Of a stretch of DNA of 64,000 nt, positions 28,791 to 37,815 are shown one piece after another. Made by a program: the position numbers and the translations under genes. The notes under the pieces were generated by a model. That model saw only the letters and a list, made by a program, of their open reading frames with translations, was not told the origin of the DNA and searched no databases. The stretch is from contig JAUVZL010000006.1 of NCBI GenBank assembly GCA_030602565.1, positions 1 through 64,000 of the forward strand, written 5' to 3'. The first letter of the stretch is position 1. The number at the start of each line of letters is the position of its first letter. The DNA comes from Candidatus Stahliibacteriota bacterium (GTDB lineage Bacteria > Hydrothermota > Tepidihabitantia > SM23-42).

Positions 28791-30665
28791 TTATTGTTCT
28801 GCTCGACCTCCTAAGTGCCTAGATAAAAAAATCTCCACAGCGGCATAGAATTTGAGGCGGTTATCTGGATTCACGAAACCATGCCCTTCGTCCGGGAAAA
28901 GAATATACTCTACAGGTATGTTTTTACTCCGTAAAACATTAACAATCTGCTCACTTTCGGCTTGCTTAACTCGTGGGTCGTTTGCTCCTTGAGCAATAAG
29001 CATCGGAATTTTGACTTTATCAGCCTTAAATAGCGGAGAGCGTGATTTCAAAAACTCTTTTTCCGTATCTAAATTCCCTATCCGCGCGTAAAAAAGCATC
29101 CTCATGGGCTCCCAATACGGAGGAATGGTCTCAAGAAAAGTTATAAGATTACTTGGTCCACATACCTCTGCCCCACATTTAAATACCTCTGGTGTAAATG
29201 CAGCACCTACTAAAGTTGCATACCCACCGTATGAACCCCCATAGATAGCAATGTGTTTAGGGTCTGCTATCCCCTCTTTAATAGCCCAGTTAACAGCATC
29301 TATTAAGTCATCATGCATCTTCCTTCCCCATTCCCGATCTCCAGCATTAAGAAATTTCTTACCATATCCCACTGAACCACGGAAATTAATTTGCAAACAC
29401 GCATATCCACGGTTTGCAAACCACTGGGCATCTGAGTTATATCCCCATACATCTCGACCCCATGGTCCTCCATGAACCTTTAAAACCATAGGTAAATTTT
29501 TAGTTCCCCTCCCTAAAGGTAATGTAAGATAACCATGTAACGTCAATCCATCCCTTGAGGTTAAACTAATAGGCTTAATTTGAGCTAACTTATATTTCTC
29601 AAGCTTAGGCCGAGCAGTAAAGAGAAAAGTAACTTCACGAGTCTCTCTATTATAAGCATAATATGGAATTGGCTCATCATCACAAGTAAATCCTATTAGC
29701 CAGTTCTTATCTACGCTATCTCTATTAAGCAAAAAGAAATCTCCTTTATGAATCTCTTTAATTCTCTCAATATCTTCTTCTATACTTGAGTCAATAATTT
29801 GCCAATATGCACGCTCTTTAAGAATACAAATTGCCTGTAACTTGTGTGTTCGAGGATGGATAATATGCTCAATTATATCATATTCTGGGTCTTCTGCTAA
29901 AACAGTTTGTTTGCCACTATCTATATCAATTTGCACTGCTCGCATACTATTGGCTTTGCGGCTATCAAGTAGGTAAAGACCTTTACCGTCCGGAGTAAAA
30001 CCTATTGCACCACAGAAATTATCTTCTGCTCGCCATTTTACAAGAACCTCCCATGGATTTTTAACATCCAGACGAACACGAAGCTCCGAACCTCCATCAG
30101 GCCTCATTGCCATAGCGCCTTTTATTTGGAAATTTGGGTCAGCTAGCCAGCTTTGACCTATAAGACTCATCACATCTCCAGGATTCTCAGTGTCTTTCTC
30201 TAACGCACCAGTTGTCAAATTAAGGCGATAGACATCGTGAACTCGTCTATCCCGGAGATTCAAGCTTATCAACATTTCATTCGGAAAATTAGGATCTGTT
30301 GCAACAACTTGTACCTGAGTCCCAAGAAAAGGAGTCAAGTCACGAATTACCCCAGTATTCAAATCTACTGAGTATAAATGCCAATTTTCATCTCCATCAG
30401 AATCCTGCAAATAAATAATATGGACATTGTCTTCTGCCCAAAAATACCCTCTAATGCCCCGCTTTTTCTCTTGAGTAACTGGCTTATCTTCTTCTTTCCC
30501 GACAGCGCGTACCCAAACATTAAGCACCCCATCCTTAGGTGCTAAGTAAGCAATACGAGTTCCATCTGGCGATATTTGTGGCGACATCTTCTCTGGCTCA
30601 CCAAATAATATCTCACGAGGAATTAGGGTAGTTAAATTCTTATTTGACATAACATCCTCCTCCAT
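28791..30665 (-). CDS. S9-family prolyl oligopeptidase-like serine peptidase (cassette gene)
   Basis: 'HGGPWGRDVWGYNSDAQWFANRGYACLQINFRGSVGYGK', 'IAIYGGSYGGYATL', 'EGHGF'. Confidence 0.92.
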   Translation of the reverse strand: MEEDVMSNKNLTTLIPREILFGEPEKMSPQISPDGTRIAYLAPKDGVLNVWVRAVGKEEDKPVTQEKKRGIRGYFWAEDNVHIIYLQDSDGDENWHLYSVDLNTGVIRDLTPFLGTQVQVVATDPNFPNEMLISLNLRDRRVHDVYRLNLTTGALEKDTENPGDVMSLIGQSWLADPNFQIKGAMAMRPDGGSELRVRLDVKNPWEVLVKWRAEDNFCGAIGFTPDGKGLYLLDSRKANSMRAVQIDIDSGKQTVLAEDPEYDIIEHIIHPRTHKLQAICILKERAYWQIIDSSIEEDIERIKEIHKGDFFLLNRDSVDKNWLIGFTCDDEPIPYYAYNRETREVTFLFTARPKLEKYKLAQIKPISLTSRDGLTLHGYLTLPLGRGTKNLPMVLKVHGGPWGRDVWGYNSDAQWFANRGYACLQINFRGSVGYGKKFLNAGDREWGRKMHDDLIDAVNWAIKEGIADPKHIAIYGGSYGGYATLVGAAFTPEVFKCGAEVCGPSNLITFLETIPPYWEPMRMLFYARIGNLDTEKEFLKSRSPLFKADKVKIPMLIAQGANDPRVKQAESEQIVNVLRSKNIPVEYILFPDEGHGFVNPDNRLKFYAAVEIFLSRHLGGRAEQ

Positions 30666-30674
30666 ACCTTATCT

Positions 30675-30850
30675 TCTGCAATGGCGTATAACGTCCCCAG
30701 CATAAAAGAAGCCCAGCACTTTTGACTTATTTTTATTCTTCATTGTGATCGAAGGCTCGTATAACCATTTTCCAAAATTCCAGTTCACCAACATAAAAAG
30801 TGCTGGATTTGGGTAAGCGATAGCGAGCCGTATACCCGCTGTTGTCTAAA
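30675..30850 (-). other. attC-like recombination site E (long form)
   Basis: GTATAAC at 30686-30692 and GTTGTCT at 30841-30847; internal complementary arms agcccagcactttt / aaaagtgctgg. Confidence 0.7.
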
Positions 30851-31619
30851 GTATAGCAAGTATCTCCTCCGGTTTTGTCAGAGTAGTCATCCCAGTTTTT
30901 TCGGTAATAATATCTTTTACTCTTGCGAAGTCTGAATCAAAACTTGCAATATATTGACATCCTAGGTGTTGAGCCAAAAGAATATGCATAATGTCAGCAA
31001 TACCGAGTTGCAAATATGCATAGGCAGAGGGCTCTTCCCATGCTTTGCTGACTGACAAATGAAAATTAACTATGTCAACTTGTAATAATCCCTGTAATCC
31101 ATGGGCTATTGCAAATGAGGGGTTTAGCCATGTTTCGGACATTAGCATTTCTAAGCCGGTTAATTCGCCTCGCTTCTTGCCTCTATGTTCTTTGTTTTCT
31201 GCTTTTCTCAATTCTAGAGCTTTTTTGAGATAATCGCCGATTTCTTTTTTGCTCTTCCTCTGAATAAATTTCACGCCCGATGCTTCTGAAGCAATCTGTT
31301 TGAAAGCATGTTCAGCATGCGATTCCATTAATTCTAATAAAGAGAGAGGACTTACTACTGGGGTAACTTTGACATTTTCAAAAAGAAGTTTCTTTCTAAT
31401 CTCAACTACTTTGCTAATTCTTTTATCTGATCTCACAATATCCCTGATGACTGGTACATATGGTAATTCATTTTTCTTCAACAATTCATGTGTTTTCGAT
31501 TCAGGCATTTCCATACCCTCAGTCATCCAATAATCTGTAAGCACGGATGTATCAAAGTATATCGCTGGTAAGAATCTCTTATGCAATTTGCCAGTTTTTG
31601 TAAGTATTGTATCTTTCAT
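30846..31619 (-). CDS. PIN-like domain protein (cassette gene)
   Basis: 'AIYFDTSVLTDYW' and C-terminal 'GIADIMHILLAQHLGCQYIASFDSDFARV'. Confidence 0.65.
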   Translation of the reverse strand: MKDTILTKTGKLHKRFLPAIYFDTSVLTDYWMTEGMEMPESKTHELLKKNELPYVPVIRDIVRSDKRISKVVEIRKKLLFENVKVTPVVSPLSLLELMESHAEHAFKQIASEASGVKFIQRKSKKEIGDYLKKALELRKAENKEHRGKKRGELTGLEMLMSETWLNPSFAIAHGLQGLLQVDIVNFHLSVSKAWEEPSAYAYLQLGIADIMHILLAQHLGCQYIASFDSDFARVKDIITEKTGMTTLTKPEEILAIL

Positions 31620-31639
31620 TAGTTATCCCCAAAGACAAT

Positions 31640-31742
31640 TTTGGACAACGCCTTTAGCATATACGAAGTTGCGACCGAAGGGAGCAATGTCCTGAAGGGC
31701 GAGGGCGCCAGCTCGTAGCGCATATGCTGTGTTAGACGACGG
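31640..31742 (-). other. attC-like recombination site F
   Basis: GGACAAC (31643-31649) ... GTTAGAC (31731-31737), inner arms AGCATATaCG / CGCATATGCT. Confidence 0.78.
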
Positions 31743-31752
31743 ATGATAGATT

Positions 31753-32442
31753 TTACCTTGAACGTATTTTTCTTTCAAGTTTTTCGATAGCTTCCCTACT
31801 ATATGGTCCGGGTAATTCAGCACTAAGTTCTAAAAGATGTGGCGCATATTTTTTTATTTCCTCTATGGTTTTTTCAAGATTTTCTGGATGTAAAAGCTGA
31901 TCTTTGGTCGCTCTCTGCATGTAGTTTAACAGTTCATCTGAAGTGTTTAAAAGTTCATCTTCCATTGTTTTATATTTTTTGCAAAATTCAAGCGATGTTT
32001 TACCATCAACCCAAAAGCTATATAAAAATGCCATCCCATGATAAGCACCTAACATAAATTTATCACATAGAATTGATGACATAAAAGCCATATCTGCCAA
32101 CATGGCTAACTCCTTGAAATCCTCATCATTCTTGGAAGCTATGGCCTGATGATAACCATCACCTAATCTGTACAAAGTTAATGAAAAAAGACTTAATAGA
32201 AAATCTTTATTTATTTCATTGATTTTCGAAAGTTGCAAAAAATTGTTTTGTAATACATTAGAATATTCAGAAATATAAACGAAATTCCTGATTGATTCAG
32301 CATTTCCGTTAGCATTTCTTATAATTGCCTTTATAATATTCTCGTCGATTTCATTCCAATATTTACGAGGAATAATTTCATCGAATAAATCATCGACATT
32401 GTTTGACATTTTGTAGGCAGGTATTTGGTTATTAATCTTCAT
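31753..32442 (-). CDS. Hypothetical cassette protein
   Basis: 229 aa ORF between attC-like sites F and G. Confidence 0.6.
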   Translation of the reverse strand: MKINNQIPAYKMSNNVDDLFDEIIPRKYWNEIDENIIKAIIRNANGNAESIRNFVYISEYSNVLQNNFLQLSKINEINKDFLLSLFSLTLYRLGDGYHQAIASKNDEDFKELAMLADMAFMSSILCDKFMLGAYHGMAFLYSFWVDGKTSLEFCKKYKTMEDELLNTSDELLNYMQRATKDQLLHPENLEKTIEEIKKYAPHLLELSAELPGPYSREAIEKLERKIRSR

Positions 32443-32486
32443 AATTTTTTAAAAAATGTTCATTTCTAATCCTCCTATGAGATCAT

Positions 32487-32584
32487 CTGTTGCCTAACTC
32501 GTTTATATTCAACAGTGCCGGATATCCTGCCAATTTGGGCGTATAGGCGACATCATCGTATATACACCTCTTTAGTTGGTACTC
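32487..32584 (-). other. attC-like recombination site G (degenerate)
   Basis: GCCTAAC at 32492-32498; weak right box GTTGGTA at 32575-32581. Confidence 0.45.
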
Positions 32585-32714
32585 AATTCTTTTCATCGTT
32601 CAAACCTCGTTTCGGTATCAAATCCAACGGGCTCTTTATTTATCCTTGAATACAACTTTTGAAGAAAAGTTGAAGATTTATAACTTCGCTCATTTAAATA
32701 CTTTTTTCGCCTCT

Positions 32715-33053
32715 TTAGTCGATTTCCTCCAGAATTTTTTGAATTAAAGATTTTATTTGTGGAATACGATTCTTGATTGTATGCCAAATAAGTTCATACT
32801 TTATTCCAAAATAAAAATGAATAAGTTTATCTCTAAATCCCGCCATCTCTTTCCATGGAATATCGGGATTCTTTTGTTTTATATCCTCTGGAACATTTTT
32901 AGTAGCTCCACCAATGATTTCAAACTTTCTTGTAACTGCGCTTGATTTCTCATCATTCATTTTAAAATCTTCAAATTCCACTCCTTCTACAAACCTTTCT
33001 ATTGCAGACATTGCATCTAAAATATCTTTTAGACAAAGTTTCAAATCCCTCAT
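32715..33053 (-). CDS. HepT-like (DUF86) protein of a HepT/MntA toxin-antitoxin pair
   Basis: Rx4HxY motif 'RDKLIHFY'; overlaps the nucleotidyltransferase gene. Confidence 0.85.
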   Translation of the reverse strand: MRDLKLCLKDILDAMSAIERFVEGVEFEDFKMNDEKSSAVTRKFEIIGGATKNVPEDIKQKNPDIPWKEMAGFRDKLIHFYFGIKYELIWHTIKNRIPQIKSLIQKILEEID

Positions 33054-33340
33054 AGATAAATAGCCTCTTTCAAGATATTCTCCTTTATTTCTTCTCTTAT
33101 TACATCATCGGGGACTATGTCAACCTTAAGACCAAGTTTTTCTTCAAGAAAAAGTGAAAGTCCTACAAAATGGATAAGGTCTGCATCGCATTCAAATTCA
33201 ACCAGAATATCAACATCACTTCCTTTATGGTCTTCTCCTCTTACAAAGGAGCCAAAAATACCTTTTACTCGAGCTTTATACCTCTCCCTTATTTGGTCAT
33301 CAAGTTTTCTCAAAATCTTTATAATATCCTCTCTATTCAT
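33050..33340 (-). CDS. MntA-like minimal nucleotidyltransferase
   Basis: 'GIFGSFVRGEDHKGSDVDILVEF' (GSx10DxD). Confidence 0.88.
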   Translation of the reverse strand: MNREDIIKILRKLDDQIRERYKARVKGIFGSFVRGEDHKGSDVDILVEFECDADLIHFVGLSLFLEEKLGLKVDIVPDDVIREEIKENILKEAIYL

Positions 33341-33709
33341 TTGAATAATCCTCTGTGCAAGATAACCTCACTTCGTTCGGTTACTTGTTGATTCAAAATA
33401 ATCAAGGGGAGTTCTTCCTATTGAGAACCCCTTATTTCACCCTCACCTATATCCTCTCCCATCGAGGGAGAGGATATTCTTTGTTTAACATTTCTTATCT
33501 GCATAATCCGTTTAATACCTTTTTGAACCTAGATTGGAATTTTTCAAATTCCAACACCCTAAAATACTTTAATCCTATCTGATTCTCCATTGAAAATTCT
33601 AGTCATTGTTTCACACTAAACCATTATAAATATTATAACTTTGCTGTCAAGACGGATGTGTTTTTTATTCGGATACATAAAATTTTCTCTGAAGGCAAGG
33701 GTTCGGAAT

Positions 33710-33764
33710 TTCATATAACGCGTTTGGGGTACATGAACCGCAACCCCGCTGTTATACGCCGTGT
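33710..33764 (-). other. attC-like recombination site H (short form)
   Basis: ATATAAC (33713-33719), arms GTTTGGGG/AACCCCGC, GTTATAC (33751-33757). Confidence 0.75.
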
Positions 33765-34327
33765 TTCTTATTTTCTTTCCATTCACTTCGTAAAATCCCC
33801 ATTTTTATTCTATCGTAAAAAACACCGTTTACCTCACAGCTTTTCCTTATTCTCGCTTCCTCAATAAATCCCAGCTTTTCTCCCACTCGAGTCATAGCCT
33901 TGTTTCCTTCCCAAGTTCCAAAACCTAATCGAGTAAATTTTCTTTCATTAAAAAGATAGTCTATCCACAGATATAATGCTTCCGTACCCATTCCCTTCCC
34001 CCAGTATGAATCTTCAGTAATGTCTATACCTATTTCCGTCATATGGGGATCATCTTCATGATAATATATCGTTACCCATCCAATATGGATATTATCCTTT
34101 GTCTCAATTTCCAAAAAAGGATAAGGAGGTTTTCTGTCTCCTTCGAGCCATCTTTTCCTCCAGTTAATAACAGCACTTAATGGGGGATCCTTCCTCTTGT
34201 ACCATGGGCCGTCAAATTGATGAGCTTTCAAATCTTCGGAATTCCATCGTTCATAATCGGCCAAATCCGACCATATAGTTGTTATAAGGTTAATAAGTTT
34301 TCCTTCTATTTTGAAGTTAAAGCCCAT
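33752..34327 (-). CDS. GNAT family N-acetyltransferase (cassette gene)
   Basis: 'FLEIETKDNIHIGWVTIYYHEDDPHMTEIGIDITEDSYWGKGMGTEALYLWIDYLF'. Confidence 0.85.
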   Translation of the reverse strand: MGFNFKIEGKLINLITTIWSDLADYERWNSEDLKAHQFDGPWYKRKDPPLSAVINWRKRWLEGDRKPPYPFLEIETKDNIHIGWVTIYYHEDDPHMTEIGIDITEDSYWGKGMGTEALYLWIDYLFNERKFTRLGFGTWEGNKAMTRVGEKLGFIEEARIRKSCEVNGVFYDRIKMGILRSEWKENKKHGV

Positions 34328-34361
34328 AAGTTTTTACCTCCAAGAGAAATCATCTTCGGAA

Positions 34362-34455
34362 ACATGGCGTATAACGTCACAAGCGTATCTGAAGTCTTGC
34401 GAAGCAGGATTTGGGTGGAGGTGCGAACCAGATATGCTGTGTTAAGTGAAGTGCC
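34362..34455 (-). other. attC-like recombination site I
   Basis: GTATAAC (34370-34376), arms AGCGTATCTG/CAGATATGCT, GTTAAGT (34442-34448). Confidence 0.78.
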
Positions 34456-34472
34456 ATAGTTACCATTATTTC

Positions 34473-35165
34473 TTACTTAGGATAAACATTTCCGCTTTCC
34501 AGCATTTGCCAACCTTTACTAATTTTACCCAGCTCAAGAAAAATTACCCACCCTACTTTGCACATTGAACTTATCTCAGTAGAAACTGAAACAGGACCTA
34601 GCGTTCCTGCACCCCCTATATAATCCTCAAGCCACAATTTACGCGGTTCGATCTTTATTACCCTGAAATACCCATCCACACTTTCGGTGAAATCTTCAGG
34701 TGGACTATTCTGAATATAATCATATATCAAACTGGATAGTTCCTCCACTTTTGGGAGTTCATCCTTGAGTTCATCAACTATCTCAGCCGAATTCTCATAC
34801 TCTGCCTCATTCATGTATCCTTTTTCATTCATCCATTTCACAAATTTCCGCATGACTCTACCGACCGTTTTCATGAGCCCTTTACTACCCATCACCTTTC
34901 TGATCATGAAGTAATCGAGGAATTCTCCAATTTCCGAGGATCCAATTTTATCAGGCCCAAATATCTCACAGAACTCTTTATTTTTTTCATTATAGAGTTT
35001 ATCAAAGAGTTTGCTGTCCTTTTCGTCTAGATATTGGTAAGCATAACTGTTTAAGCATTGCTCAAAGAGATACATTGCATCCTTATATCCTCTATATGTA
35101 CTTGGCTTCAATCGGACCTGCTGTTCCTTCAAAAACTCCTCAAAAACCTGTTTTATTGTTTTCAT
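34473..35165 (-). CDS. Hypothetical cassette protein; N-terminus resembles integrase SAM-like core-binding domain
   Basis: 'VFEEFLKEQQVRLKPSTYRGYKDAMYLFEQCL'; no catalytic R..HxxR..Y domain visible. Confidence 0.55.
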   Translation of the reverse strand: MKTIKQVFEEFLKEQQVRLKPSTYRGYKDAMYLFEQCLNSYAYQYLDEKDSKLFDKLYNEKNKEFCEIFGPDKIGSSEIGEFLDYFMIRKVMGSKGLMKTVGRVMRKFVKWMNEKGYMNEAEYENSAEIVDELKDELPKVEELSSLIYDYIQNSPPEDFTESVDGYFRVIKIEPRKLWLEDYIGGAGTLGPVSVSTEISSMCKVGWVIFLELGKISKGWQMLESGNVYPK

Positions 35166-35185
35166 GTTTATCTCCCATGTTCTTA

Positions 35186-35246
35186 AATGGCATTAGGGCA
35201 AGGGCGTCAGCCCGTAGCGTATATGCTGTGTTATCTGCCGTTGCGG
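35186..35246 (-). other. attC-like site J, left arm lost
   Basis: gtagcgtatatgctGTTATCTgccgttgcg retained; no clear left AAC box. Confidence 0.5.
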
Positions 35247-35256
35247 GTCTATATTC

Positions 35257-35442
35257 TTACTTTACTTGATAATCTTTTTGCCAGTATTTGCTCCTAACTG
35301 CCCTTAAAACATGGAGTTCATACATCATCTTATCCTTGGGGAATTCCTCTTTTACTTCCTTTTCGATCTTCTTTAAGGTAGTATCAGGAACATTCATCTC
35401 CTTAGCAACCTTCTCATAGTCAAAATACTCTATCTTCTCCAT
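35257..35442 (-). CDS. Small putative antitoxin
   Basis: 61 aa ORF immediately upstream (in minus orientation: downstream) of PIN toxin, same cassette. Confidence 0.55.
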   Translation of the reverse strand: MEKIEYFDYEKVAKEMNVPDTTLKKIEKEVKEEFPKDKMMYELHVLRAVRSKYWQKDYQVK

Positions 35443-35452
35443 GACCTCCTCC

Positions 35453-35908
35453 TTATAACTCTAAAGGAGAGACAATCTCAATATCTTTGAATCCCTCCAG
35501 TATATTGACCGAATTTACAAGCCTCCTTGTTTTTACCTTGACCAGATGTTCATAATTCCAAGAGACCAGATAAGAAACCTCGTAATAAGAAGCCATAGCC
35601 ACATGAAGAGCATCATCGATATACTTCTCTGGGAATATTTCTTTTTCTATATAGGCTCTTGCTAAGTCTCTAATGGTCTTTTTGATTTTTAATACCTTGA
35701 AGCCCTTAATGAGCTTTCTAAATCTTCTTCTCAAGTTCTCATCTTTCGTATCTTCCAATTCATTTACCGTAACCTCTGAAACATAGGTCTTATAATGAGG
35801 TAAAATCTCTTTCCAGAATTTGATTGTTACCTCCATCCGTTCTTTAGCCCTCTCATCATAATAAGCACTGGCAACAGATGTATCCAAGTATAGTGTCTCT
35901 TTCTTCAT
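35453..35908 (-). CDS. PIN-domain toxin
   Basis: 'LYLDTSVASAYYDERAKERMEVT...YIDDALHVAMASYYEVSYLVSWNYEHLVKV'. Confidence 0.8.
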   Translation of the reverse strand: MKKETLYLDTSVASAYYDERAKERMEVTIKFWKEILPHYKTYVSEVTVNELEDTKDENLRRRFRKLIKGFKVLKIKKTIRDLARAYIEKEIFPEKYIDDALHVAMASYYEVSYLVSWNYEHLVKVKTRRLVNSVNILEGFKDIEIVSPLEL

Positions 35909-36003
35909 ATAAACTTATCCTCTATAGCAATTATACCAAAGATTAACCTTGTGTCAACTTCATTCTTATTTTTCTATCACCTTTGTTCCTTAATCACAGC
36001 CTC

Positions 36004-36089
36004 CCAATGGCAGATAACGGTTCCAGTCTTTGCGAAGTGCCGCAGGGATTTAGCGAAGCGTCGCAAACACGCTGTTATCTGCGGTTGCT
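36004..36089 (-). other. attC-like recombination site K
   Basis: AGATAAC (36012-36018) exactly complementary to GTTATCT (36074-36080); inner arms TTTGCGA/TCGCAAA. Confidence 0.78.
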
Positions 36090-37394
36090 ATTTTTTGAAT
36101 CATTTGCAAGAACTGAATCCATCCATTCGCGAATACTGACACCGGCTTTGGCTGCTCGTTGAATCAAACCCGAGTGCTTATCCATCCAGTGCAGTCCGCC
36201 TGTGCTGTACATGAGACTGTGCCACAGACATGCGGCAAGCCATTCCTTCACGGGCGTTTTGGTTTCGCCCAAATATGCATAGACCCGAACAATTTCATTC
36301 TTTGGGTCGAACCCAAGGTCTAGGTGCCCCAAGTCCAAAAGAAGAAACTGCTCAGGAATGCCCATAATCCATTTGTCCAGTCCTAATAAGTATCCAAACA
36401 ACAGGTGACCGAGTCGCTCTCTCTCAGCACCAACTCGTCGACTCGGAATGCCCCACCTGCCTGTACCGATGGAGTAGATCCAGTTTTCGATCCATCTAAA
36501 GGTACTATGGTGGCAGTCCCCCAAGGTGTGGAGTCCGTGTGCAAGTGCACAGCAAAGGATGTAGAGATCCTGCTTCTTGGGATCTTCTATTACCACCTGA
36601 CGGACTTGCTTCGGATACTTCATCGATATCTTCGGGAGATTTGCAAGTCTGGCAATCTCTGAATCAATCTGCGAACCCCGGCTACCATCTTCATAACAGT
36701 TCTTCATAACCTCCTCACATACCCTTTCCCCATCTTCGGGCCACGACGTGGCTGGATACGAATGACTTGCTTTTGTGAAGAATTCGAAGGGAAGGAGCAT
36801 TCTCTCAATCAACAACTTCTGAATTTGTGTCAGATTAGAAACCGACCCAAGCCACTCATAAATGCGCCCAATGAAGCTTTCGGCATAAGGGTATTTCTGG
36901 ACAAATGACTCCTTGGATTTCCCTTCCAAATAGCCGGTCAGAACATCGTGGACTACCCTCATACTTTCGATGTGGTGCGGCTGCGAGCATTTTGTCTTCC
37001 ACCACCTACCACAGTTCCAGCATCCGTTATGAAACGATGGTTCCTTGAGTTGACCGCTACCAATGGCAGCAAGCAGTTCATCCACGGTTACAGGAAGTCC
37101 AGAGTCACATGGCGTCAAGCTTGCAATATGTGCCCGGATTTTTCTGACCTCGTCCTCCAACTGTCCAAGCTCAGATTGGAGTCGGTTTAGCAATTTGATT
37201 TCCGTATCCCACTTGCTTTCATCATCTTGACAGTTACAGAGAGACCATTTCCTCATACGCTTGCCTGAATTATCCTGCACGATGCAGGAGGCATCATCAG
37301 GCTTGTCTTGACCTTCCTTAACGTACATTGCTTCAAAACCCGTTGCGACCCCCCTGTCGTAGGATACCAAACGGCCTTTCATGCTGGTTTTCAT
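36075..37394 (-). CDS. Hypothetical protein, 439 aa, last (5'-most on minus strand) gene of cassette array
   Basis: Long ORF; Cys cluster 'NGCWNCGRWWKTKC'; ends inside attC site K; no family recognised. Confidence 0.6.
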   Translation of the reverse strand: MKTSMKGRLVSYDRGVATGFEAMYVKEGQDKPDDASCIVQDNSGKRMRKWSLCNCQDDESKWDTEIKLLNRLQSELGQLEDEVRKIRAHIASLTPCDSGLPVTVDELLAAIGSGQLKEPSFHNGCWNCGRWWKTKCSQPHHIESMRVVHDVLTGYLEGKSKESFVQKYPYAESFIGRIYEWLGSVSNLTQIQKLLIERMLLPFEFFTKASHSYPATSWPEDGERVCEEVMKNCYEDGSRGSQIDSEIARLANLPKISMKYPKQVRQVVIEDPKKQDLYILCCALAHGLHTLGDCHHSTFRWIENWIYSIGTGRWGIPSRRVGAERERLGHLLFGYLLGLDKWIMGIPEQFLLLDLGHLDLGFDPKNEIVRVYAYLGETKTPVKEWLAACLWHSLMYSTGGLHWMDKHSGLIQRAAKAGVSIREWMDSVLANDSKNSNRR

Positions 37395-37628
37395 GGTCCA
37401 TCTCCTTTGACTGAAACGCTAGCCCTGCCTGATTCTTCTTTTGAAATCCTGATCATTGAATTCATGCAATTTATTATAAATGATATCTTCGTGGTGTCAA
37501 GAAATATAACAGAAACTTGGACACATCTTTATTCCTTGATTCTGAATTTATCAAATAAACTCCGAACATCAAATAGTTCTCATTTTGGGTAATGGATATA
37601 GAAACTCTATGAATCGGGCATTAATAAT

Positions 37629-37677
37629 TGTAGTTGTCCAATTTATTGGATAAAGCCTGATAAATCAGGCGACTACA
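37629..37677. repeat. GTAGTTGCC-family palindromic repeat copy
   Basis: tgtagttgtccaatttattggataaagcctgataaatcaggcgactaca. Confidence 0.8.
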
Positions 37678-37700
37678 TCATATCGTGGATGATATGAGAA

Positions 37701-37723
37701 CTATTTTATGTTCTCCTTAGTAA
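37701..37723 (+). repeat. 23-bp direct repeat, right bracket of cassette region
   Basis: ctattttatgttctccttagtaa. Confidence 0.7.
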
Positions 37724-37815
37724 TACACCCTCTCCCTTTTTAAGGGAGAGGGATGGGGTGAGGGTTTCCTTAAATGTCTATTAAATAATCTGTCCGAGTT
37801 TCTGATATAACTATT

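Noticed and set aside
34473-35165. Candidate integron integrase
   Set aside because: Only an integrase-like N-terminal segment; no R..HxxR..Y catalytic core, and the gene sits inside a cassette
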